A stretch of 16,216 nucleotides of DNA from assembly GCA_030635485.1 (NCBI GenBank), contig DAOVYS010000032.1:1-16216 (forward strand), in the 5' to 3' direction. The first letter of the stretch is position 1; the number at the start of each line of letters is the position of its first letter. This document shows, in pieces, positions 1-6,917 of the stretch. The notes under the pieces are model-generated. The model was not told the DNA's origin. It searched no databases and saw only the letters and a list, made by a program, of their open reading frames with translations. Source of the stretch: Pseudomonadota bacterium (GTDB lineage: Bacteria > Desulfobacterota > Desulfobulbia > Desulfobulbales > DAOVYS01). Made by a program: the position numbers and the translations under genes.

Positions 1-451
1 GCGAGAGCATTTGATGGTAGAGAATTTTTTTGTAGCGTGAATGCAGATAGGTGTCCTCATAGTCAACCATGTACACCCTTGAAGTCTCTTCCTCCACCAT
101 AATATCCTGGACGGTCATATTCAGACAGTTTATCCGGTTCTTCCAGAGGGAACGGTCCAGTTTGATCAGCTGGTCAATAACAAAACGGATATTAAACTCC
201 CACTCTTTTGAGATTGCCTTTAGAAGAGACATTCCATTTATCCGTTTAAGTGAAAGCCGTCTTTCGGCAGGATCATATTCTGTCAGTCTGGGGGCCCATT
301 CCCAATCTATCTGGTTGAAATACTGATAGGCCCGAAGTTCACTGTTGAAAATTTCGTCAGGTGACTTGAATCCTTCCTTGTGACGCTCCATGAAGGTCTT
401 GACAACAATCTTATCCTGAAATTCTATAAGGGTTTTTTCGGTTTGAATCAT
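1..451 (-). CDS. Kinase-like (APH/LPS-kinase fold) protein with unusual catalytic loop, 3' end cut off
   Basis: Only the first 150 codons lie in the window; the gene runs off the left edge. It starts at an ATG overlapping the stop of the ParB-like gene by four bases (ATGA, 448-451), so translation is probably coupled. The protein looks like a eukaryotic-type or aminoglycoside/LPS-type kinase. A VVK segment (Lys18) and Glu38 in NSELRAY could be the beta3 Lys and alphaC Glu. LNMTVQDIMV (110-119) aligns with the H-x-D-x-x-x-x-N catalytic loop, and VYMVDYEDT (126-134) with the DFG-like metal site (Asp130). In this alignment the catalytic Asp is Asn111 and the metal-binding Asn is Asp116, as if the two were exchanged. 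The protein may phosphorylate a glycan, or be a pseudokinase. Membership of the kinase fold is inferred by eye. Confidence 0.72.
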   Translation of the reverse strand, partial: MIQTEKTLIEFQDKIVVKTFMERHKEGFKSPDEIFNSELRAYQYFNQIDWEWAPRLTEYDPAERRLSLKRINGMSLLKAISKEWEFNIRFVIDQLIKLDRSLWKNRINCLNMTVQDIMVEEETSRVYMVDYEDTYLHSRYKKILYHQMLS

Positions 452-1068
452 TTTGACGCCAAGGGATAAGGCTTGAATTTATCAAGCTCAGGTTCATTCA
501 AATCCTGAAAAAACACTAGGACCTCTGCGGGTAAGTCCTTGATCCTCAGCACATCCTTTGGTGTGATTAGAAGCACGGGCAATTCCTTGTAACCAAGATA
601 TCGGGCCACACTGGCACGATGATGCCCATCGAACCTGGAGACAATTGACTGGGAAACAAAAAGCCAGGGGAATGATAGCAGATCTGTTGGATCTGTCTTA
701 AAGCCTCGTGTCTTCACTGATTGAAACAGGGTATAGTATTTGAGTATCCTGTAGAATGTCCATGCCCGCGATTTTTTGTACTTGTAGATTTTCTGTCTGT
801 AATAATCAGACTTCCTGTAGTTGCACATCAAGAAAAGCAAACCCTTGTCGAACAATGCCAGGATGTCTGAACGTTTTTTGTACAATTCTTCGCTTTCAAC
901 AAGCGAGATTGGGACATAGAAAAAATTGCCGATCCGATTTTTTTTCACGCGCAGCTCAGGAATAATGATCTGTCGTTTTATCCTGTTCATGGACCAGGCT
1001 GTTTCAGCGGAGGAATGCATTTGTGTTTTCATGAAAAATTCAGATATGTTACGCTGTTGACGGATCAT
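448..1068 (-). CDS. ParB/Srx (SerK)-fold protein in a glycan operon
   Basis: A basic, soluble protein of about 206 residues. The chosen ATG (1068) overlaps the stop of the upstream exporter as ATGA (1065-1068); an ATG at 1101 in the same frame would give 217 residues but lies well inside the exporter gene. The C-terminal half carries FDGHHRASVARYLGYKELPV (about 146-165), the hallmark of the ParB N-terminal/sulfiredoxin fold. Classical ParB partition proteins also need an HTH domain, which I do not see. Proteins of this fold also include free-serine kinases (SerK, SbnI) that use the same DGHHR-type element with a nucleotide. Its place between an exporter and a kinase-like gene makes a small-molecule or glycan nucleotide-dependent enzyme more likely than plasmid partition. 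The N-terminal 100 residues are rich in Lys, Arg and Tyr and are not recognised. Confidence 0.75.
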   Translation of the reverse strand: MIRQQRNISEFFMKTQMHSSAETAWSMNRIKRQIIIPELRVKKNRIGNFFYVPISLVESEELYKKRSDILALFDKGLLFLMCNYRKSDYYRQKIYKYKKSRAWTFYRILKYYTLFQSVKTRGFKTDPTDLLSFPWLFVSQSIVSRFDGHHRASVARYLGYKELPVLLITPKDVLRIKDLPAEVLVFFQDLNEPELDKFKPYPLASK

Positions 1069-2777
1069 GTTTGAGTGAGTTGCCCGTCGGCGAGACACCA
1101 AACATGATCCGCCGCATCGGTTATGGCCGGCTGGTGGGAAATGGCGAAAATGGTAATTTTATCCCGAAGTTTTTGCAGCGTTTTGCAGATTTCCATCTCT
1201 GTCTCCGGATCCAACGCGGTTGTGGCCTCGTCTAAGATAAGCAGTTTGGGTTTGCGCACCAGGGCTCGGGCCAGGGAGATACGCTGGCGCTGCCCGCCGG
1301 ACAGCTTTGATCCTCTTTCTCCGACAATGGTTGCCATCCCTTCAGGCAAACTTGCAACAAACTCCCACAGACCCGCTTGCCGTAAGGCCGCTTCTACATC
1401 CGATTTCGTCAGATCAGGGTCGTCAAGGGTAACGTTTGCCAGGATACTTTCATGAAACAAGGTTGTTTCCTGCGGAACATATCCTATCATTTGCCGCCAT
1501 TTTTTCATGCTCGCATCGCTGATCAGCATGGTGTCTATCCTGATTTCACCTGACTGCGGAAGGATGAGACCGGTCAGCAAGTCACCGATGGTGGTTTTGC
1601 CCGCTCCCGAAGGGCCGATTACTGCGGTAAACTGTCTTGCCGGGATAGTAAAGGTGACGTTGTTCAGAATTTTTCTGTTGCCATGCGAAAAGGAGACAGC
1701 GTTAAACCGTATATTGTTTTTCAGGTCAGGTCTTCCGGTTCCTGATGGAGCCTCCCGGGCGTCCTTTGCACTGTCAATGATCGCATGAATAGACCAATAT
1801 GCACTTTCCGCCGTGGTTACCTTCTGGTAGTAAGTCTGGAGTGATCCTATCCGTTGGAGAGTCCGCATGAACAATAAGGCCAGCACCATTAACATCCCCA
1901 TCTCCATTTCCCGCCAGGTAATCATCATATAGAGGCCTCCACACATGGCCGTTATAATCAATGGTTCCTGGAGTGTGCGCAGGGCCTCTTTGCTGAAAAC
2001 CTGATTGCGTAACGCCTTTTTCAGTTTCAGGATTTCAGATTTTAAAAGCTGTTCCAACCTGGCTTCACAGGCCATTGCCTTTAATGGTTTGATGGACATG
2101 AGCCCTTCAACAAGATGAGAGGTAACGGATTTTAAAAATTTGGTCTGCATGGCGCCGGCACGTCGCGACCAGGATACAAAACCATGAAGTAGTATAAACA
2201 TAAAAAATCCTACCACCAGGGCAGCAATCGTTACCTCTTTTGAAAGGGCGAATGCTATTGCAGTATATATGGCTATCTGGATAACAACTGCCAGGATTCT
2301 GCAAGAGATTACATAAGCATTGGATGCACGTTCCGCCTCGGTTGCCAGGGCATTCGCAAAACTGCCAATGGGATGGTTGATAAAGTAGTTCCAGCGCGCC
2401 TTTATCAAGCTACGTATCAATGAAAGGCGAAGATCCGTGGCAATATGAGCGGTTGTATATCCTACATGCCGGCCGGCAATAAGTAATAGCACCGCCTTTA
2501 TGGTCATGACAAACACTATTGAAGAGAGCAGCACAATCAAGGTCGGTTGCAGACCAATCAGCGACAGCACATACTCTATGCTTTGCTTTATCCGACTACT
2601 GTTTTCAGCCCCATTGCTTACGGTCATTTCCAGGATCGGAAGAAGCATGGAGATCCCAACTCCTTCCGCCAGACCCGCGATAAGGAAACATCCCAGGACA
2701 GTTATTGCGTGTTTAGGATATGACCGGATCAGGGTCTTGAATATTCGGAGGCTATTGTGTGTTAGGGGAGTGATAAT
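1065..2777 (-). CDS. MsbA-type ABC exporter (fused membrane and ATPase domains), first copy
   Basis: A half-transporter with an N-terminal six-helix membrane domain and a C-terminal ATPase, probably flipping a lipid-linked glycan or exporting its precursor across the inner membrane. The ATPase has Walker A GPSGAGKTT, Q-loop GYVPQE, signature LSGGQRQR, Walker B LLILDEATTALD and H-loop ISHQP, all intact. The first ordinary start is ATG at 2648 (527 aa), but the frame stays open upstream and encodes RIFKTLIRSYPKHAITVLGC followed by FLIAGLAEGVGIS, which matches the N-terminus of the second exporter. The true product is therefore about 570 residues. No ATG, GTG or TTG exists in this frame between the stop at 2808-2810 and 2648; ATT (2777) or ATC (2774) lies just after a GGAAGG ribosome site. 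The upstream end given is that inferred start. The gene overlaps the end of the cytidylyltransferase. Confidence 0.9.
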   Translation of the reverse strand: MITPLTHNSLRIFKTLIRSYPKHAITVLGCFLIAGLAEGVGISMLLPILEMTVSNGAENSSRIKQSIEYVLSLIGLQPTLIVLLSSIVFVMTIKAVLLLIAGRHVGYTTAHIATDLRLSLIRSLIKARWNYFINHPIGSFANALATEAERASNAYVISCRILAVVIQIAIYTAIAFALSKEVTIAALVVGFFMFILLHGFVSWSRRAGAMQTKFLKSVTSHLVEGLMSIKPLKAMACEARLEQLLKSEILKLKKALRNQVFSKEALRTLQEPLIITAMCGGLYMMITWREMEMGMLMVLALLFMRTLQRIGSLQTYYQKVTTAESAYWSIHAIIDSAKDAREAPSGTGRPDLKNNIRFNAVSFSHGNRKILNNVTFTIPARQFTAVIGPSGAGKTTIGDLLTGLILPQSGEIRIDTMLISDASMKKWRQMIGYVPQETTLFHESILANVTLDDPDLTKSDVEAALRQAGLWEFVASLPEGMATIVGERGSKLSGGQRQRISLARALVRKPKLLILDEATTALDPETEMEICKTLQKLRDKITIFAISHQPAITDAADHVWCLADGQLTQT

Positions 2778-3448
2778 ATTCCTTCCTTTAGAAGAAAACG
2801 GGCCCAGTCAAAATCGAGTTGAGTATCGATATCGACCGCTTTTTCAGGACTGATTTCAACGTAACCGCAATCATCTCCCAGAAAACCATTATAAGTGAAC
2901 ACAACCTCTTTTTTGCACATTTGAATTGCAAAGTTGGGATAGTAAAGCGGTTCCATCTTCTGTTTTTGAGTATTGATTCGAAAATAATCGTAGCTCACCC
3001 AGGGAACCACATTTTCACCTTCCTTTTTTAGGGCAAACTGCGGAGGTTGCGCCATTTTTGTGATGGAAAGGACACTGTCGCGCCCCTGTTCAAGAAGCCT
3101 GGCCGCTTCTTGGATATGCGCTGCTTCACGGAAGGGGCTGGTGACGAACAGTACGGCAAGGGTATTGTGGTCGGCATACTCCTGTTTGGATAGCAGGTAC
3201 TTGACCACCTCGACTACCCGTACATCTCCACCGCTAAGTTCCGTGGGACGTTCATCAATGTCAACAGGATATTCTCGCGCCATGGTGATAACTTGAGGGT
3301 CGTCGGATGATACAATCAATTTTGAAAACACGCCGGATTTCAACGCGCCTTCAATCGCGAGTGCCACAAGCGATTTTCCTCCAAGCGTGGATACGTTTTT
3401 CCCTGGAAGCCTTGTCGATCCGGCCCGCGCCGGAATAATTCCTATCAT
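2762..3448 (-). CDS. CMP-sugar synthetase (acylneuraminate/3-deoxy-ulosonate cytidylyltransferase)
   Basis: A 228-residue cytosolic enzyme expected to transfer CMP from CTP to a 2-keto-3-deoxy sugar acid, making the donor for a glycosyltransferase. The N-terminal nucleotide-binding motif IIPARAGSTRLPGKN (4-18) mixes features of NeuA-type (ending KN) and KdsB/SpsF-type (STRLPGK) enzymes. FVTSPFR (101-107) and AVDIDTQLDFDWA (205-217, with Asp207 and Asp209 as likely metal ligands) complete the family pattern. Length is normal for the family. The start follows a strong AAAGGAG ribosome site six bases upstream. It lies 50 bases after the fusion aldolase and overlaps the exporter downstream. The substrate (neuraminate, legionaminate, pseudaminate, Kdn, Kdo or another acid) cannot be read from the sequence; the neighbouring aldolases suggest a non-standard ulosonic acid. 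Confidence 0.9.
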   Translation of the reverse strand: MIGIIPARAGSTRLPGKNVSTLGGKSLVALAIEGALKSGVFSKLIVSSDDPQVITMAREYPVDIDERPTELSGGDVRVVEVVKYLLSKQEYADHNTLAVLFVTSPFREAAHIQEAARLLEQGRDSVLSITKMAQPPQFALKKEGENVVPWVSYDYFRINTQKQKMEPLYYPNFAIQMCKKEVVFTYNGFLGDDCGYVEISPEKAVDIDTQLDFDWARFLLKEGILSLP

Positions 3449-3498
3449 TTTTTCTCCTTTAATCGAGTCCGAGTACGGATGGTCGGTTTCAGTCTACA

Positions 3499-5199
3499 TC
3501 AACAAGGGCTATAAAACCTTTCATAGGTGGTTGGGGTGATTATTTTTATCCTATTGGCGAGCTTGTTTTTTGAAACTGTGTTCAGTTTTTCCAGCATGGT
3601 ATAGGTGTGCATGTGGAGTTCCATGAGCTCCTGTTCACTTCGAATGAAGTCTGATTCGTTATAATAGTAGAGCTGACCGTCGCTTTTTTGTCGGAGAAAC
3701 CCATCCAGGCCGGCTATGAATATTTCTTTTGCACCCATGCCCATGGCCACGGCAATCAGGGCAAGAGGGAATGAATGCAGTTGATAGCTGATATGGCCGT
3801 TTTCAAGATCCACAATTTCCTCATCCATGTCGTTGTCAAGGAGAATGAATTCGCATTCCCTGTCTGAATATTCCTTGATAAACTCTCTTTCAAAATGGGA
3901 TGAGAGCAAAAGGGATGACTTTTCGTGAACCGTGTTGATGAATTTGGCAAACCGCCTTTTGTTGGTAAAGGCGTGGTAATCCGGGATTAGCACATCCACA
4001 TCCCCAAGGAAATTGCCGCCCATTACCATTGGTTTTTTCTCATCAATGAATTTTTTGATCTGTTCCCGGCACCGCATCAATGAAGGGCCATTTGCCAGGA
4101 TCAGGAAGTCGGCCCCCTGGTGACGATTCAGATATCCCGGCTTTTGTTCATCAACTGTGCTCATGGGTTTAAGACGGTTGTCGATCGGTTTTGTCCTTTG
4201 ATCATATGAAAATTTTTCAACCACTTTTTCTAATTCCTCTTGATCAAACCCCACAGGATTTCTTTTGCCGATCACCGATAGAATTTCAAAGGTTTCACCA
4301 ATAGTGAATTTTCGTTTCTCAACCAGTTCACGGGCATAATATGGGTGGCATTTGGTTATCCCAGCCAGCATATAGGGCAGCATATGGCCCCATTCATACT
4401 TTTTTCTTATCGGTATGATGTGGAGGTCAATGGCCTCGAATATCTTGTAGCTATTCCATTTTTCAGGAAAAAGACTTTTCAAGTAGGAAATTATGACTTC
4501 CGTGGGCAGATTTCCCGCGCCTCTGCCCATACCATAGAGGGAGGAGTCAAAGATGGTCGCGCCGCAACGAATGGCCTCAAGCGTGTTGGCAAAAGCGAGC
4601 TGGAGATTGTTGTGGGGATGAAAACCGACCTTGAATTTGCCGATCTCTACAAATGGTTCAATCAGCTCTTTAATCTGCTCCGGCAGGAGTGAGCCGTAAC
4701 TGTCTGCAACATAGACATAATCCGGATAACTTGAAGAAAAGAGATCTAGAACCCGCTTGCGTTCTTCAGTGCTGTATTGGGCATACCCCATCAACTGAAT
4801 AGATGTTTCGTAGCCCTTTTCTTTTAGCTTTGAGGCAAATTGAACCCCTTCCTCTACTTTATTCTTATGCACGGCAACCCGGACCATATCAATGGCGGAA
4901 TCTTTGCAGAGAATAAAATCATCCAGCGTGGTTTTGCCGAAGTCGACCATTACACAAATCCGGGCGCCATGAGAATCTCCCTTGATTTCATGAAGAATGT
5001 CTTCCGGACATTGCCGCCATAACATGGCAGAGTCGTCACCCGGTGAATCCCTGAAACCAAGCTCAATTACATGAATGCCGGCCTGGGATAAACGGCGATA
5101 TATGTCCTTTACCATGTGAGTCGGGAAATCCCAGTTGTTGATATAACCACCGTCTCTGATGGTGCAGTCCAAGGCTTCGATGTTTTTGAATTGATTCAT
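3499..5199 (-). CDS. Two-domain protein: DRE-TIM (HMG-CoA-lyase-like) aldolase fused to GT42/DUF115-like domain
   Basis: A 566-residue fusion. Residues 1 to about 335 form a DRE-TIM metallo-aldolase as in 4-hydroxy-2-oxovalerate aldolase: LDCTIRDGGY (10-19) supplies the metal-binding Asp11 and the Arg15-Asp16 pair, and GFHPHNN (192-198) the two metal-binding His; GMGRGAGN (223-230) is also typical. After a linker, residues 362-566 begin FLILANGPSL (365-374) and later show ALIAVAMGMGAKEIFIAGLDG (480-500). Both segments resemble the CMP-sialic acid transferases of GT42 and the related Maf/DUF115 glycosyltransferases. One protein may thus make (or cleave) a keto-deoxy acid and transfer its CMP form. 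The start at 5199 follows GGGATGGA and places the aldolase motif where relatives have it; an ATG at 5289 gives 30 extra residues overlapping the HAD gene and has no ribosome site. The C-terminal assignment is by eye. Confidence 0.83.
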   Translation of the reverse strand: MNQFKNIEALDCTIRDGGYINNWDFPTHMVKDIYRRLSQAGIHVIELGFRDSPGDDSAMLWRQCPEDILHEIKGDSHGARICVMVDFGKTTLDDFILCKDSAIDMVRVAVHKNKVEEGVQFASKLKEKGYETSIQLMGYAQYSTEERKRVLDLFSSSYPDYVYVADSYGSLLPEQIKELIEPFVEIGKFKVGFHPHNNLQLAFANTLEAIRCGATIFDSSLYGMGRGAGNLPTEVIISYLKSLFPEKWNSYKIFEAIDLHIIPIRKKYEWGHMLPYMLAGITKCHPYYARELVEKRKFTIGETFEILSVIGKRNPVGFDQEELEKVVEKFSYDQRTKPIDNRLKPMSTVDEQKPGYLNRHQGADFLILANGPSLMRCREQIKKFIDEKKPMVMGGNFLGDVDVLIPDYHAFTNKRRFAKFINTVHEKSSLLLSSHFEREFIKEYSDRECEFILLDNDMDEEIVDLENGHISYQLHSFPLALIAVAMGMGAKEIFIAGLDGFLRQKSDGQLYYYNESDFIRSEQELMELHMHTYTMLEKLNTVSKNKLANRIKIITPTTYERFYSPC

Positions 5200-5242
5200 T
5201 GTTCCATCCCATGGTTTTTTAAAGTTTTTTGCACGAATTGAT

Positions 5243-5256
5243 GTAAATATTCGGCT
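5243..5256. repeat. 14-bp dispersed repeat, copy 1 (upstream of fusion aldolase gene)
   Basis: The sequence gtaaatattcggct is identical to 6835-6848. It lies in the 73-base gap between the HAD gene and the chosen start of the fusion aldolase, 44 bases before that start. It may be a regulatory or processing site, or a trace of a recombination join. Confidence 0.45.
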
Positions 5257-5272
5257 TGATGCCGGGAAATAG

Positions 5273-5929
5273 CTAGAACCACCGAACATTTACAATTTGA
5301 TAAAGTCCTTTTAGATCAGTCATGACCGGGATATGCGTTGGAAAGATGTTGTCTTTGCCCGGCGGGGCTATTCCTAAAAACCGCACTTCTGCCTCTTCTG
5401 CCGCTTTCAGGTCAGAGAGTGAATCTCCGACAAAGAGAAGCTCCTTGGCATCACATTGTTCAATCTCAAAGACATGAAGAAGTAAGTCTCTTTTTTTTGC
5501 CGGGCCTCCGAAAACGGATTTGAAATGCTTATTTATTCCTCTCTTTATTACGATTTCGCGAACTTCGTTTTGAGGTGCTGCTGAGACAACGTACAGCGGC
5601 TGATTCGAATTTTTTTGTAAAAAAGTCAAAGCGCCTGGAACTGATGGCGCTGCAATGATTTTTTCCACGACCATTCTAGAAAAAAGACTTTTTTGGGCAC
5701 TGATCTCCTCTGCGGACGGGGAAAGGCCGAGCGTCTCTTCAAAGATGCGGCGGATCTTTTCACCCCGGAACATACCAGGATGGTTTTTATGATATGTAAA
5801 AGCCCGGGACGCATTCTCTTTTCCATGCGGCAAAAAAAGCTGGTAAAAGGCCTCGTCTTTGACGGAAACCGAGTTCACCAGTACGCCGTCAAAGTCAAAG
5901 ACTATTACTCGGATTGTTTTACTCACCAC
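5273..5929 (-). CDS. HAD-superfamily phosphatase (subfamily I, phosphoglycolate-phosphatase-like)
   Basis: A 218-residue haloacid-dehalogenase hydrolase. Motif I is VIVFDFDGVLVNS (Asp11 nucleophile, Asp13 acid), motif II is VVSAAP, motif III is the Lys in AKKRDLL, and motif IV is FVGDSLSD. The insert between motifs I and II is a helical cap, unlike the capless KdsC phosphatases, so it resembles phosphoglycolate phosphatase or beta-phosphoglucomutase relatives. In this operon it is best explained as removing phosphate from a sugar-acid phosphate made by one of the aldolases, before CMP activation. The gene starts at tandem GTG codons (5929 or 5926) after a GAGG site and overlaps the end of the upstream aldolase gene by about ten bases. 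The substrate is unknown. Confidence 0.9.
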   Translation of the reverse strand: MVSKTIRVIVFDFDGVLVNSVSVKDEAFYQLFLPHGKENASRAFTYHKNHPGMFRGEKIRRIFEETLGLSPSAEEISAQKSLFSRMVVEKIIAAPSVPGALTFLQKNSNQPLYVVSAAPQNEVREIVIKRGINKHFKSVFGGPAKKRDLLLHVFEIEQCDAKELLFVGDSLSDLKAAEEAEVRFLGIAPPGKDNIFPTHIPVMTDLKGLYQIVNVRWF

Positions 5930-6815
5930 GAATCCTCAAGAGTTCCTCGACAACTTCATCAGATTCCTCTTTACTCATTCTTACCCATGGAGATCGACAC
6001 GTCCCTGCATCGACCCCTATTTTTTCAAGGATGTCGTAACAGGAAACCGCCCTGCCCACATATCGTCCCAGAATATTTCTGACCTTCAGGATAGTCTCCT
6101 GTAGTTTGACAGCCTTGTCGAACTCGTTATTTTCCAGTGCTTTCTGAAGGTTTACAACATGATTGGGGATTGCCAGGGCAACGCCACTTGTTACACCCGA
6201 TGCGCCGACAAGATGGCCCTGTAAGTGAACACTGGTAGAACCGGAGAGGTATGCGCCTTCCGGTCTCACCTTTTTCAATATCCCGATATGGTTTGACATG
6301 GTTGGGTAGTCACCCTTGTCCTTAAAGCCGTAGACCCCAAGATAGAGTAATTTTTTAAAAAAGTCCTCATTTGGAACAAACCCTGTAGTGTTTGTATTGT
6401 TATAGAAAAACAGGGGAAGAGTTGTGGCTTTAACAAGCTTTTTGAAATAATCCAGAAAATTTCGTTCGTTATAATGGGTCGAGGAATAGTAAAACGGCAC
6501 GACCGAGGCTATTGCATGGGCATTCAAAGAGAATGCATGTTCTGCAAGACGCACTGCTGTGTCGGTATCGGGTGAACCGACATTGACAATAACGGTAAAG
6601 CCCAGTTTTTTCGCATGTGGAATCGCAACCTCGATAAAAGCTTTCCTCTCGTCCTCAGACAGCAGGGGAAACGCTCCATATGAACCCATCAACCACAGTC
6701 CTCTGATACCTGCCTGGTGCAGATAGGAAATGATATTCTCAATACCCTTACTGTAAAGCCGGCCCGAACCATCAAAAGAAGTGATGATCGGTACAAAAAT
6801 TCCTTTAAATTCCAT
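5919..6815 (-). CDS. DHDPS / N-acetylneuraminate-lyase family class I aldolase
   Basis: A 298-residue TIM-barrel enzyme of the dihydrodipicolinate synthase/neuraminate lyase family, which forms a Schiff base with pyruvate. LFFYNNTNTTGF (135-146) carries the catalytic Tyr138 and VYGFKDKGD (161-169) the Schiff-base Lys165, matching the family order and length. The pyruvate-binding loop, usually GTTGE or GSTGE, here reads GSYGA (44-48). This argues against ordinary lysine biosynthesis and for a changed substrate. It starts after GAGGG, eight bases before the ATG. It is followed by the HAD phosphatase with overlap and preceded by a 102-base gap holding an inverted repeat. It could build a keto-deoxy sugar acid from pyruvate and an aldehyde, or degrade one; the presence of a second, unrelated aldolase leaves the direction open. 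Confidence 0.9.
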   Translation of the reverse strand: MEFKGIFVPIITSFDGSGRLYSKGIENIISYLHQAGIRGLWLMGSYGAFPLLSEDERKAFIEVAIPHAKKLGFTVIVNVGSPDTDTAVRLAEHAFSLNAHAIASVVPFYYSSTHYNERNFLDYFKKLVKATTLPLFFYNNTNTTGFVPNEDFFKKLLYLGVYGFKDKGDYPTMSNHIGILKKVRPEGAYLSGSTSVHLQGHLVGASGVTSGVALAIPNHVVNLQKALENNEFDKAVKLQETILKVRNILGRYVGRAVSCYDILEKIGVDAGTCRSPWVRMSKEESDEVVEELLRIRGE

Positions 6816-6834
6816 TGGTTATTCCCTCGATTTG

Positions 6835-6848
6835 GTAAATATTCGGCT
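6835..6848. repeat. 14-bp dispersed repeat, copy 2 (upstream of DHDPS-family gene)
   Basis: The 14-mer gtaaatattcggct is identical to 5243-5256. Both copies lie a few tens of bases upstream of minus-strand aldolase genes. One exact same-strand 14-base match is not far above chance for a window of this size, so the shared position is the main reason to list it. Confidence 0.45.
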
Positions 6849-6876
6849 AATCCTTTCACTAGTAAAATCAATTGTA

Positions 6877-6898
6877 GGGGCGGGTTCCAAACCCGCCC
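6877..6898. repeat. GC-rich inverted repeat (intergenic hairpin)
   Basis: The arms gggcgggtt (6878-6886) and aacccgccc (6890-6898) pair perfectly around a three-base loop, in the gap between the GT-B-like gene and the DHDPS-family gene. It looks like the short GGGCGGGTT/AACCCGCCC repeats dispersed in many environmental bacterial genomes (recalled, not searched). On the minus strand, where the operon is read, no T-run follows the stem, so it is not a typical terminator there; a T-rich tail follows on the plus strand. It could instead stabilise or partly uncouple the operon mRNA. Confidence 0.7.
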
Positions 6899-6917
6899 TT
6901 TGTTTTTGATCAAACCC

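Noticed and set aside
5200..5289. ATG at 5289 as start of the fusion aldolase
   Set aside because: The extra 30 residues have no family resemblance, overlap the HAD gene and lack a ribosome site; the ATG at 5199 fits relatives better.
5693..6082. 129-codon plus-strand frame across the HAD/aldolase junction
   Set aside because: It is antisense to two well-supported genes and has no motif or ribosome site.
2762..6815. Phosphonate biosynthesis cluster (cytidylyltransferase plus HMGL-like and HAD enzymes)
   Set aside because: No PEP mutase or phosphonopyruvate decarboxylase is visible, and the exporters, transferases and GT42-like domain point to glycan chemistry.
6877..6905. Rho-independent terminator for the minus-strand operon
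   Set aside because: The stem is good, but the T-rich tail lies on the plus-strand side, opposite to the direction in which the operon is read.
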